From Aestuariibacter sp. (lineage in GTDB: Bacteria; Pseudomonadota; Gammaproteobacteria; Enterobacterales; Alteromonadaceae), in the NCBI GenBank assembly GCA_017794925.1, contig CP051238.1, positions 4,451,021 to 4,515,020 of the forward strand: a stretch of DNA of 64,000 bases. Reading direction: 5' to 3'. The translations under genes were made by a program, and so were the position numbers. Below are positions 53,068-61,090 of the stretch, piece after piece (within the stretch, counting starts at the first letter, position 1; every line of letters begins with the position of its first letter). Below the pieces are notes generated by a model. The model was not told the origin of the DNA, searched no databases, and saw only the letters and a list, made by a program, of their open reading frames with translations.

Positions 53068-53882
53068 AATACACATGGATAGGTCTGGTACTGCTATTCG
53101 CCAGTACAACAGTGCAGGCTAAAACACGAATCATCACGTTAGCCCCGCATTTAACCGAATGGGTATACAGCCTGGAACTGGAATCACAGCTAGTAGGGGT
53201 AAGTGCATTCAGTGACTTCCCTGAAGCCGCAAAAGCGCTGCCTGTTGTGGCAGATTATCAGGGCGTGGACTTTACAGCGCTCATGGCACTGGAGCCCGAT
53301 TTAATTTTGGCTTGGGGCGGTGGTAACAAACCTCAGGATATCGCCAGATTACAGTCGCTGGGTTATGAAGTATTCGTGTCTCAGCCTAAGACCCTGGACG
53401 ATATTGCCAACGAAATAGTACAGCTGGCTGCCCGCTTAGCACGCGCTGAGCGGGCTCAGCAGTTAACTCAACAATACCGGGCACAACTTAGCAATATCAA
53501 AAGCCTGTATGCACATAGCAAGCCCATTTCAGTCTTTTACTACATGTGGCAACAGCCACTGATGACCATTGGTGCCGGCGCATGGGCCAATCAGGCATTG
53601 GCTTTATGCCGGGCTGAGCATATTTTTAACGATTCGCCGATTGATTATCCTCAGGTGACGATTCGTCAGGTCATTACCAGACAGCCAGCGCTGCTTATTG
53701 CAGCCAGTGATCAGTCCGATGAGGCACTTCAATCGTATTGGCATCAACACAAAGCGCTCATCAATGCGCCCATTATTCGTGCCAACGCAAACGCGTTACA
53801 CCGCTTTTCATTGCGGATTGTGCCGGCAATCGGTGAGCTGTGTGAACGTATTGATGCTGTGCGCGAAAAAACCATATATTAA
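53064..53882 (+). CDS. btuF: cobalamin-binding periplasmic protein BtuF-like
   Basis: A 272-residue periplasmic binding protein with signal peptide (LLFASTTVQAKT). RIITLAPHLTEWVYSLELES, VADYQGVDFTALMALEPDLI and LAWGGGNKPQDIARLQSLGY are typical of BtuF, the vitamin B12 receptor of BtuCD. ATG 53064 is preferred, overlapping the CbiB stop in an ATGA with no separate RBS; longer in-frame forms would start inside the upstream gene. Confidence 0.9.
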   Translation: MKYTWIGLVLLFASTTVQAKTRIITLAPHLTEWVYSLELESQLVGVSAFSDFPEAAKALPVVADYQGVDFTALMALEPDLILAWGGGNKPQDIARLQSLGYEVFVSQPKTLDDIANEIVQLAARLARAERAQQLTQQYRAQLSNIKSLYAHSKPISVFYYMWQQPLMTIGAGAWANQALALCRAEHIFNDSPIDYPQVTIRQVITRQPALLIAASDQSDEALQSYWHQHKALINAPIIRANANALHRFSLRIVPAIGELCERIDAVREKTIY

Positions 53883-53907
53883 CAGCGAAATTAGAAACGG
53901 AGGGGTA

Positions 53908-54288
53908 ATGAGACTAATACAACGATTCGCAACTGGTCTGTGTTTGAGCCTGTTTGCCTGGCAAGCGATCGCCAACGATTCCCCTGCCTATATTACGCCA
54001 GTCAGCGTGGCGGAACTGGTTGAGCAAGGCTTTGACGGCGTGATTCTGGATGTGCGCACTCCTGAAGAATTCGCGGAAGGCCATATCCCAAATGCCGTGA
54101 ATATTTCTCATCCACTGCTGACAGAGCACCTTGCGACACTGGGTAAAACAGACACACCTTTGCTGGTCTATTGCCGTTCAGGCCGCCGCGCAGGTATTGC
54201 AATGGAACAGTTACATGAACTCGGCTATAGCCAACTGCACCACTTGTCCGGTGATATGCAAGCCTGGCAGGCGCACCACAAACAATAA
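53908..54288 (+). CDS. secreted rhodanese-domain protein
   Basis: A 126-residue single rhodanese domain after a signal peptide (LSLFAWQAIANDS). VILDVRTPEEFAEGHIPNAV, and the active-site loop with Cys in LVYCRSGRRAGIAME, are typical. It would transfer sulfur or bind thiols in the periplasm. ATG 53908 has a strong RBS (GGAGGGG); in-frame upstream codons overlap btuF in another frame. Confidence 0.88.
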   Translation: MRLIQRFATGLCLSLFAWQAIANDSPAYITPVSVAELVEQGFDGVILDVRTPEEFAEGHIPNAVNISHPLLTEHLATLGKTDTPLLVYCRSGRRAGIAMEQLHELGYSQLHHLSGDMQAWQAHHKQ

Positions 54289-54383
54289 ATTTCGCGCTAT
54301 ACTGCGCCGTGCTGACGTAGACAGCAGGCACAATTCGCGGCATCATTGCAGCTCATATTTAATCCCAGCAACTACACAATCCT

Positions 54384-54776
54384 ATGACCATTGATATTGC
54401 AACGCCGGCTATGCTGTTTCCGGCGATATCGTTGTTGTTATTAGCCTATACCAACCGCTTTCTAACGTTGGCCTCGCTAATTCGCCATTTTGACAACGAC
54501 AACAGCAACGAAAACACCCACGCTCAAATCATTAATTTGCGTAAACGTATCCACTATATCAAGCGTATGCAGGAAGCAGGTGTGTTCAGCTTCTTTTTAT
54601 GTGTTCTGTCGATGCTGGCCATTTATCTGTCGTATCAGCTAGTGGGCAACTGGTTGTTCGCTGCCAGCCTGGTGTGTTTGTTATACAGCCTTTGGCAATC
54701 CGTGCGTGAAATACGTATTTCACTGGACGCACTGGACGTACATTTACAGGGGTTGGATCTTGGTAAAAAACCCTGA
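54384..54776 (+). CDS. DUF2721 family membrane protein
   Basis: A 130-residue protein with three hydrophobic helices (about 7-27, 66-86 and 90-108) and a cytoplasmic helix rich in basic and aromatic residues (INLRKRIHYIKRMQEAG). This is the DUF2721 layout. No function is known. It overlaps the acetyltransferase start by 17 bases. Confidence 0.8.
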   Translation: MTIDIATPAMLFPAISLLLLAYTNRFLTLASLIRHFDNDNSNENTHAQIINLRKRIHYIKRMQEAGVFSFFLCVLSMLAIYLSYQLVGNWLFAASLVCLLYSLWQSVREIRISLDALDVHLQGLDLGKKP

Positions 54777-55335
54777 AGCCGTCACCTATGGGCCACTCCT
54801 GCCCGAGCACTTCGATGCCATCATTGCACTCGGTAACCGGGTGCAAGGCGACGGCTATCTCAACGAAGACAACTTGCGCACGTATTATGAGCTTGGCTTA
54901 CTAAACGGGATCAACAGCGGCCACGTAGCCTGGTTTAACAATGAATTAGTGGGATTTCGACTAACCTTTGCACCGGGTAAGTGGGATATTGATAGATGGA
55001 GCTCCCCCTCACTATGGGACGTCGATCCGGCCAATGTGTGTTACTTCAAATGCAATACCGTTGATCCAGTCATGCAGGGGTATGGCATTGGCACAACCTT
55101 GTTAAACCTGGCGAAACAAAGTGCAGCAGAGCAAGGAGCGAAGGCAGGGTTAGCCCACATCTGGCTGGCAAGTCCTGGAAACAGCGCCTTTCGCTATTTC
55201 AGTAAAAACGGCGGCGAGTTAATTAAAGAACACCCGAATAAATGGCGTGAAGCGGCATTATATGAAGGTTACGACTGCCCGGTATGCCCGGACACCTGTG
55301 AGTGTGTCGCCGCCGAAATGCTGCTGAGATTTTAG
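54760..55335 (+). CDS. GNAT family N-acetyltransferase with cysteine-rich tail
   Basis: About 192 residues. The acetyl-CoA-binding motif is VMQGYGIGTTLLNLAKQSAA at about 105-125. I place the start at TTG 54760 (LVKNPEAVTYG), because AGGGG lies seven or eight bases upstream and no ATG or GTG is better placed; an in-frame ATG at 54706 would add 18 unlikely residues overlapping DUF2721. The C-terminus CPVCPDTCECVAAEM carries four cysteines in two CxxC-like pairs, unusual for GNAT, which suggests a metal or disulfide. Confidence 0.78.
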   Translation: MVKNPEAVTYGPLLPEHFDAIIALGNRVQGDGYLNEDNLRTYYELGLLNGINSGHVAWFNNELVGFRLTFAPGKWDIDRWSSPSLWDVDPANVCYFKCNTVDPVMQGYGIGTTLLNLAKQSAAEQGAKAGLAHIWLASPGNSAFRYFSKNGGELIKEHPNKWREAALYEGYDCPVCPDTCECVAAEMLLRF

Positions 55336-55361
55336 GCCCCTGAATTTATGCGCATACAAAA

Positions 55362-55395
55362 AAAGCGTGTTACCGGTAAACCGATAACACGCTTT
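55362..55395. terminator. bidirectional terminator between the acetyltransferase and tyrS
   Basis: AAAGCGTGTTA (55362-55372) and TAACACGCTTT (55385-55395) form an 11-base perfect stem with an additional inner CCGG. It serves both converging genes. Confidence 0.85.
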
Positions 55396-55413
55396 CCTTA
55401 AGTACGTAAAGAC

Positions 55414-56613
55414 TTACTGTACCGTTACGCGGGCAAACTTACGCTTACCTACCTGATACACACGCTCTGACGGTTCAGTGATCGTAAAGCGGGTGTCTTC
55501 CACTTTGTCACCGTCAATTTTCACTGCGCCTTGCTTGATCATACGCATGGCGTCAGACGTTGAACCAACTAATCCCGCTTCCTTCAGCAAATTACCAATC
55601 GCAATTTCGCCGTCGACCAGACTCACTGTGACTTCTGGCATATCGTCAGGAATCGCATTTTTCTGGAAGCGCTGAATAAAGTCCTGATGTGCGCCTTCAG
55701 CCGCTTCGTCTGAATGGAAACGTGCAATGATTTCTTTCGCCAATGTGATCTTAATATCACGCGGGTTCGCACCATCCGCCATTTGCTGTTTCAGCGCCTC
55801 AATCTCCTCCAGCGGCTTAAAGCTCAGAAGATCATAGTAACGCCACATCAATTCATCAGAGATAGACATGATTTTGCCGAACATTTCGTTAGGTTCATCG
55901 GTGATCCCAATGTAGTTATTCAGCGATTTGGACATTTTCTGCACGCCATCAAGGCCTTCCAGCAGAGGCATCATCAGCACAGCCTGTTGAGACTGACCTT
56001 GCTCTTTTTGCAGCTCACGGCCCATCAGCAGGTTGAAACGCTGATCGGTACCACCCAATTCAACGTCGGCTTTCAGCGCAACAGAGTCCCAGCCCTGAAC
56101 CAACGGATACAGGAACTCGTGAATCGCAATGGGCTGCCCACTGCCGTAACGCTTTTTAAAGTCGTCACGTTCAAGCATACGCGCCACTGTCTGACTGGCA
56201 GCCAGTTTGATCATGCCCGCAGCGCCAAATTCATCAAACCATTCTGAGTTGAAGCGGATCTCTGTTTTTTCCGGATCGAGGATTTTAAACACCTGCTCCT
56301 GATAGGTCTTGGCGTTAGCCAGCACCTGTTCTTTAGTCAGCGGCTTACGCGTAGCGTTCTTGCCAGTCGGGTCACCGATTAAGCCGGTAAAGTCGCCAAT
56401 CAGGAACACAACCTTGTGACCTAACTGTTGAAAGGTACGCAGTTTATTGATGAGCACGGTGTGACCAAGGTGCAAATCCGGCGCTGTCGGATCAAAGCCC
56501 GCTTTAATGGTTAACGGCTTACCGGTTTTCAGTTTGGTAATTAACTCTTCTTCCGGCAGGATCTCATCGGTCCCGCGCTTGATCTCGGCCAGTGCAGCTT
56601 GCCAGTCGCTCAT
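55414..56613 (-). CDS. tyrS: tyrosyl-tRNA synthetase
   Basis: A 399-residue class I aminoacyl-tRNA synthetase. The HIGH motif is [13 protein letters not shown]; the KMSKS loop is [13 protein letters not shown]; the C-terminal S4 domain ([20 protein letters not shown]) binds the tRNA. I prefer ATG 56613 ([11 protein letters not shown]) over one 24 bases upstream, because GGAAA is then correctly spaced. It is divergent from the M23 peptidase gene. Confidence 0.97.
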   Translation of the reverse strand: MSDWQAALAEIKRGTDEILPEEELITKLKTGKPLTIKAGFDPTAPDLHLGHTVLINKLRTFQQLGHKVVFLIGDFTGLIGDPTGKNATRKPLTKEQVLANAKTYQEQVFKILDPEKTEIRFNSEWFDEFGAAGMIKLAASQTVARMLERDDFKKRYGSGQPIAIHEFLYPLVQGWDSVALKADVELGGTDQRFNLLMGRELQKEQGQSQQAVLMMPLLEGLDGVQKMSKSLNNYIGITDEPNEMFGKIMSISDELMWRYYDLLSFKPLEEIEALKQQMADGANPRDIKITLAKEIIARFHSDEAAEGAHQDFIQRFQKNAIPDDMPEVTVSLVDGEIAIGNLLKEAGLVGSTSDAMRMIKQGAVKIDGDKVEDTRFTITEPSERVYQVGKRKFARVTVQ

Positions 56614-56763
56614 TTCATGCTTTCCATCTAACTTCATTCTGGGCGGGCATTTTACGCGGGCAAACGGGCTATTAAAACCCTTTATCTCGGATCTCCACCA
56701 GATCTTTGCAAAATTCGTCGCATTCCGGCCGGAATATTGCTAAACAATTGGTAATAAATTTAC

Positions 56764-56778
56764 TGCTAGCCCCTAGCA
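56764..56778. promoter_or_regulatory. 15-bp palindrome between tyrS and the M23 peptidase
   Basis: TGCTAG CCC CTAGCA is a perfect inverted repeat 34 bases upstream of the M23 peptidase start. CTAG is rare in many gammaproteobacteria, which makes two copies this close unlikely by chance. It may be an operator for one of the divergent genes. Confidence 0.35.
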
Positions 56779-56811
56779 TATCCCCTTGTAAACCGCTATT
56801 CTCAGGCTGTT

Positions 56812-58125
56812 ATGATAAAGAGAATTAACCCAAAACTAATGACTAATCTGTTTAAGCAATTGCCACGACCTCATCGGTTGGGCCTGATTGCCGCCAGCGC
56901 ATTCGTTGGTTTACTGATTTTATTACCCTCAGAGCAAGTAGAAGCGTCCCGTCACACTGAATCCCTGGTGCTTGAAACCGGTGTGCGTTATCCCCTGTCG
57001 ATGCATGTCATGTCCCAGCAAATCGAAGAGGACGAGATAGACGAAAACATCTGGCAAACCTTCAAGGTGAAGCGCGGTGACACGCTGGCTAAAATTTTCA
57101 AACGCGCAGGCTTAAGCCCGCAGGATACCTACGCGGTTAGCCACGCAGGTGAACAAGCGAAAACATTAGTGACACTATTACCCGGTGATCAATTGGATCT
57201 GGATGTGCGCGATAACCAGTTTTTCGGTTTGCGCTACGCGCTGTCGGCCACCGACACACTATTCATTACCCCTGAGGCAGACGGTTCGCTAACCTCAACC
57301 ATAGACTCCAAACCGGTTGAAGTACGATACAACTTTGCCCAAGGCGAAATTAATTCCAGCTTTTGGAACGCCGGCGTTGCCGCAGGTTTAACCGACAACC
57401 AAATCATGCACCTGGCGGGGATTTTTGGTTGGGATATCGACTTTGCCATGGAAATTCGCAGCGGTGATACCTTCAATGTGATATTTGAAGAACGTTACAT
57501 AGACGGCGATTTTGTTGGTTACGGTGACATTGTTGCTGCGGAGTTTGTAAACCAGGGCGAGCAGTTCCAGGCCATTCAACACGATGACGGTAACTACTAC
57601 ACACCGGAAGGCCGTAGTATGCGGAAGAGCTTCCTGCGTGCTCCCATCAATTTCAAATATGTTAGCTCGAACTTCAGTAAGGCCCGTTTCCACCCGGTAC
57701 AAAAACGCTGGAAAGCCCACCGGGGCACCGACTACGTTGCCGCTGTTGGTACACCCGTTATGGCGGCCGGTGATGGTAAGGTGATTAAAGCGGCTTACGA
57801 CAAATACAACGGTCACCATGTGTTTATCCAGCACGGCGAGTCCTATACCACCAAGTATTTGCACTTTAGCAAACGCGCGGTGAAAAAAGGCGACACTGTG
57901 AAGCAAGGCCAGACTATCGGCTATCTGGGAAGCACCGGTTTGGCGTCTGGTCCGCACGTTCACTATGAATTTTTGGTTGATGGTGTGCACCGTAATCCGC
58001 GAACGGTTTCGTTACCCAAAGCGCGTCCCATTGCAGAAAGTGAGCGAGACGCCTTTATGCAAATTGCAGCACAGCGCCTGGATCAATTAAACGCCTCGCG
58101 CCGCATTATGCTGGCAATGAAATAA
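56812..58125 (+). CDS. murein DD-endopeptidase MepM-like (LysM + M23)
   Basis: A 437-residue cell-wall hydrolase. An N-terminal membrane helix (LIAASAFVGLLILLP) is followed by a LysM-like or OapA region (FKVKRGDTLAKIFKRAGLSP at about 83-102), a second region up to about 270, and the M23 domain from about 300. Zinc ligands appear in HRGTDYVA (HxxxD) and HVHYEF (HxH). It should cut peptidoglycan cross-links at the envelope. anmK follows after only five bases, linking hydrolysis with anhydro-MurNAc recycling. Confidence 0.93.
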   Translation: MIKRINPKLMTNLFKQLPRPHRLGLIAASAFVGLLILLPSEQVEASRHTESLVLETGVRYPLSMHVMSQQIEEDEIDENIWQTFKVKRGDTLAKIFKRAGLSPQDTYAVSHAGEQAKTLVTLLPGDQLDLDVRDNQFFGLRYALSATDTLFITPEADGSLTSTIDSKPVEVRYNFAQGEINSSFWNAGVAAGLTDNQIMHLAGIFGWDIDFAMEIRSGDTFNVIFEERYIDGDFVGYGDIVAAEFVNQGEQFQAIQHDDGNYYTPEGRSMRKSFLRAPINFKYVSSNFSKARFHPVQKRWKAHRGTDYVAAVGTPVMAAGDGKVIKAAYDKYNGHHVFIQHGESYTTKYLHFSKRAVKKGDTVKQGQTIGYLGSTGLASGPHVHYEFLVDGVHRNPRTVSLPKARPIAESERDAFMQIAAQRLDQLNASRRIMLAMK

Positions 58126-58130
58126 CGCCC

Positions 58131-59258
58131 ATGGCGTATGTGATTGGTGCCATGTCGGGAACCAGCATGGATGGCGTAGACGCCGTGCTGGTCGACATTA
58201 CAACCGATCACATTCGCCCCGTTGCAGCCTTTCAGCTGCCCTACCCTGATTTACTGTTAAAGCAACTTCATGAACTTTGCCAAACAGGCAACAACGAACT
58301 GAATCGTTGCGGCAGTGTAGATCGCGCGGTTGCCACCGTATTTGCCGACACTGTCAATGGATTACTGGCTGAGCAGAAGCTCGCTCCCTCTGATATTTTG
58401 GCGATTGGCTCCCATGGCCAAACTGTTCGTCATTACCCCGATCAGGTTCCGGGTCTTGCAGATGATGCGCCGGGTTTTACGCTACAAATCGGTGACCCCA
58501 ATACGCTGGCGGTATTAACCGGTATTGACGTGGTGTCTGATTTCAGACGAAAAGACATTGCTTTGGGCGGTCAGGGCGCGCCGTTAGTGCCCGCTTATCA
58601 TCACGCTCAGTTCAGTAAATCCGAAACCACCCGAGTCGTAATAAACATAGGCGGCTTCGCCAATATCACCGTATTGCCAGGCAGTAACTCTGGTGGCATT
58701 CGCGGCTTTGATACCGGCCCGGGTAACGTACTTATGGACGCCTGGTGTTTACAAAACTGTGGTAAAGCTTATGATGAAAATGGTGATTGGGCAGCTAGCG
58801 GAAAAGAAAACCCTGAACTACTCAACAGCATGCTGGCGGACCCGTTTTTTGCGATTACAGGTCCTAAAAGTACCGGCCGTGAATACTTTAATTTGCCATG
58901 GTTAACGAAACGGTTAGCCCGTTTTCCTGATGTTTCGCCTGAGGACGTGCAAGCTACCTTGCTGGCACTTACCGCCCACACTATCGCCAATGCGATTAAC
59001 GATGTGGCTGACACTGCTGAATGTTATATCTGTGGCGGTGGTGCTTTTAATCGGGTACTGATGAACAAGTTGCAATCCTTGCTGCCTAATGTCACCGTAA
59101 GTAGTACTCTCGCACTGGGCATACATCCTCAATGGGTTGAGGGCGTTGCGTTTGCCTGGCTGGCCTGGGCGCATATCAATTGCGTACCAGGAAATGTACC
59201 GGCAGTAACCGGTGCGTCAAGAGAAGCGGTATTGGGTACTTTTACCCCCGCGAGTTAG
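58131..59258 (+). CDS. anmK: anhydro-N-acetylmuramic acid kinase
   Basis: A 375-residue kinase that phosphorylates and hydrolyses 1,6-anhydro-MurNAc in peptidoglycan recycling. IGAMSGTSMDGVDAVLVD near the start is the phosphate-binding motif; SHGQTVRHYP, VVSDFRRKDIALGGQGAPLV and GFDTGPGNVLMDAW are family segments. It starts five bases after the M23 gene and should be cotranscribed with it. Confidence 0.97.
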   Translation: MAYVIGAMSGTSMDGVDAVLVDITTDHIRPVAAFQLPYPDLLLKQLHELCQTGNNELNRCGSVDRAVATVFADTVNGLLAEQKLAPSDILAIGSHGQTVRHYPDQVPGLADDAPGFTLQIGDPNTLAVLTGIDVVSDFRRKDIALGGQGAPLVPAYHHAQFSKSETTRVVINIGGFANITVLPGSNSGGIRGFDTGPGNVLMDAWCLQNCGKAYDENGDWAASGKENPELLNSMLADPFFAITGPKSTGREYFNLPWLTKRLARFPDVSPEDVQATLLALTAHTIANAINDVADTAECYICGGGAFNRVLMNKLQSLLPNVTVSSTLALGIHPQWVEGVAFAWLAWAHINCVPGNVPAVTGASREAVLGTFTPAS

Positions 59259-59284
59259 ATTCGCCAGTTAAACAAGGAACAGTG

Positions 59285-59752
59285 ATGCGAAAACTCGATC
59301 ATGTTGATATAGCCATACTTGCGTGTCTTTATGAAGATCCATGTATGACCAACAAAGCGATTGCCGAAGCGGTCAATATGGCGCCGTCCTCTTGTCTTGA
59401 ACGAATTAAGCGACTGCAGCATGAGGATGTCATCCGCGGAGCACGCAGCCTGTTAAACTTTGCCGCGTTAGGTGGACACATTCAGGCAATGGTAGCAGTG
59501 CGTCTATCATCTCACAGTCGGGACACTGTCGATCAATTTCAGCAACAGCTGGTAGCCGAAAAAGAAGTCCTGAGTGTATTCCACATGGGCGGGGAAAACG
59601 ATTTTTTACTGCATGTGTGTGTACCTGATGCACTGCATTTGCGTGACTTTATCTTCAATCAAATCACTGAGCGGGATGCAGTGACACACGTAGAAACCAC
59701 ACTTATATACGACCATATCAGCAGTACTTCCCTGCCCCATTTTCCCGAGTAA
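59285..59752 (+). CDS. Lrp/AsnC family transcriptional regulator
   Basis: A 155-residue regulator. The N-terminal helix-turn-helix includes HVDIAILACLYEDPCMTNKA and IAEAVNMAPSSCLERIKRLQ; the C-terminal RAM domain follows from about residue 70. ATG 59285 (MRKLDHVDIA) has a good AAGGAACAG; an in-frame ATG 105 bases upstream overlaps anmK. Its target is unclear; the amino-acid PLP enzyme at 61091 is the nearest metabolic gene of the kind Lrp proteins control. Confidence 0.92.
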   Translation: MRKLDHVDIAILACLYEDPCMTNKAIAEAVNMAPSSCLERIKRLQHEDVIRGARSLLNFAALGGHIQAMVAVRLSSHSRDTVDQFQQQLVAEKEVLSVFHMGGENDFLLHVCVPDALHLRDFIFNQITERDAVTHVETTLIYDHISSTSLPHFPE

Positions 59753-59770
59753 TTCGCCGGTGGTTGATTT

Positions 59771-59794
59771 GTCATAGTTCCAATCAGCTATGAC
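59771..59794. promoter_or_regulatory. inverted repeat upstream of the ene-reductase gene
   Basis: GTCATAG (59771-59777) and CTATGAC (59788-59794) form a perfect 7-base repeat separated by ten bases. It may be an operator for the ene-reductase promoter or a weak 3' hairpin of the Lrp gene. Confidence 0.35.
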
Positions 59795-59929
59795 CTATAA
59801 CCCAATGCTATTTGGAAAATGAGTAAGTCATACCTACATCTAAGTCATCAATGATCGCACCGCTTTTCAACGCGTATAAGCATAGCTACGCAGATTTAAA
59901 GATGCGATCACAACAACAAAGGATGACTA

Positions 59930-61024
59930 ATGACAGACAAACATTTATTTAAGCCCATTGAGTGGGCAGGTGACACGCTTAAAAATCGTATGGTTCTGGC
60001 TCCACTGACCCGAGGTCGCGCAGGCGAGAGTCGCGTGCCTATTAGTATCATGGGTGATTACTACACGCAGCGTGCCTCAGGCGGCTTGTTGATCACCGAG
60101 GCGACGGGGATTTCGTCCGAAGCCAATGGTTGGGTCGGCGCGCCCGGGATCTACACCGACGAGATGGTGCAGGGCTGGAAAGCCATCAACGAGCGTGTTC
60201 ATAAAGCTGACGGCAAAATCGTGCTGCAAATGTGGCACACCGGCCGCGCGTCGCACAGCGACTTCCACAACGGTGAACTGCCTCTGTCGGCATCGGCAAT
60301 TGCCATAAATGACGACGGCGGTATACATACGCCCAATGGCAAAAAGCCATTTGAAGTGCCTCGCGCCATGACCAAAAACGATATCACCCGCACCGTTGCA
60401 GACTATAAACAAGCTGCGGTTAATGCCAAAGAAGCCGGCTTTGACGGCCTAGAAGTGCATGCGGCCAATGGTTACCTGCTTAACCAGTTTCTCGACAGCC
60501 GCAGCAATCAACGCGACGATGAGTACGGTGGCAGTATAGAAAATCGTTACCGCTTCCTCGGTGAAGTGCTTGACGCCATACTTGAAGTCTGGCCCGCAGA
60601 GAAAGTGGGCGTGCGGTTGTCGCCAAACGGCGTGTTTAATGACATGGGTGCCGATGATTTCCGCGAGACCTTTTTGTACGTAGCCAAGCAGCTTAATGCC
60701 CTTAAATTGGGCTACCTGCACGTAATGGACGGACTAGCATTTGGCTTCCATGAGCGCGGTGAACCCATGACGTTGGCAGAATTCCGCGCTGTATTCGACG
60801 GTTTGCTGATTGGAAACTGTGGTTACGATCAGGCAACGGCTGAACAGCGTATTGCTGACGGTGATGCAGACATGATCGCGTTTGGTCGTCCTTGGATCAC
60901 TAACCCGGATTTACCAGCGCGTTTCGCCAACGATTATCCGCTGGCCCCCAGTGATGATATGAGCCGTTGGTATGGCGGCGGCGCTGAGGGATACTCAGAT
61001 TATCCGGCATATAAATCCGAATAA
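59930..61024 (+). CDS. Old Yellow Enzyme family ene-reductase (NemA-like)
   Basis: A 364-residue FMN flavoprotein. The FMN-binding APLTRGRAG near the N-terminus, LQMWHTGRASH, and the catalytic NGYLLNQFLDSRSNQRDDEY segment with SPNGVFNDMG match the OYE/NemA family, which reduces activated C=C bonds, nitro groups and quinones. AGGATGACTA provides the RBS. It is monocistronic, ending in a strong terminator. Confidence 0.93.
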   Translation: MTDKHLFKPIEWAGDTLKNRMVLAPLTRGRAGESRVPISIMGDYYTQRASGGLLITEATGISSEANGWVGAPGIYTDEMVQGWKAINERVHKADGKIVLQMWHTGRASHSDFHNGELPLSASAIAINDDGGIHTPNGKKPFEVPRAMTKNDITRTVADYKQAAVNAKEAGFDGLEVHAANGYLLNQFLDSRSNQRDDEYGGSIENRYRFLGEVLDAILEVWPAEKVGVRLSPNGVFNDMGADDFRETFLYVAKQLNALKLGYLHVMDGLAFGFHERGEPMTLAEFRAVFDGLLIGNCGYDQATAEQRIADGDADMIAFGRPWITNPDLPARFANDYPLAPSDDMSRWYGGGAEGYSDYPAYKSE

Positions 61025-61043
61025 CTAACCACCACTAAAAAAA

Positions 61044-61075
61044 CGAAAAAGGCGCACCAGTTTGCGCCTTTTTCG
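61044..61075. terminator. bidirectional terminator after the ene-reductase
   Basis: CGAAAAAGGCGCA and TGCGCCTTTTTCG form a 13-base perfect stem with a six-base loop and T runs on both strands, between converging genes. Confidence 0.92.
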
Positions 61076-61090
61076 TGTAAATCAGCTGAC

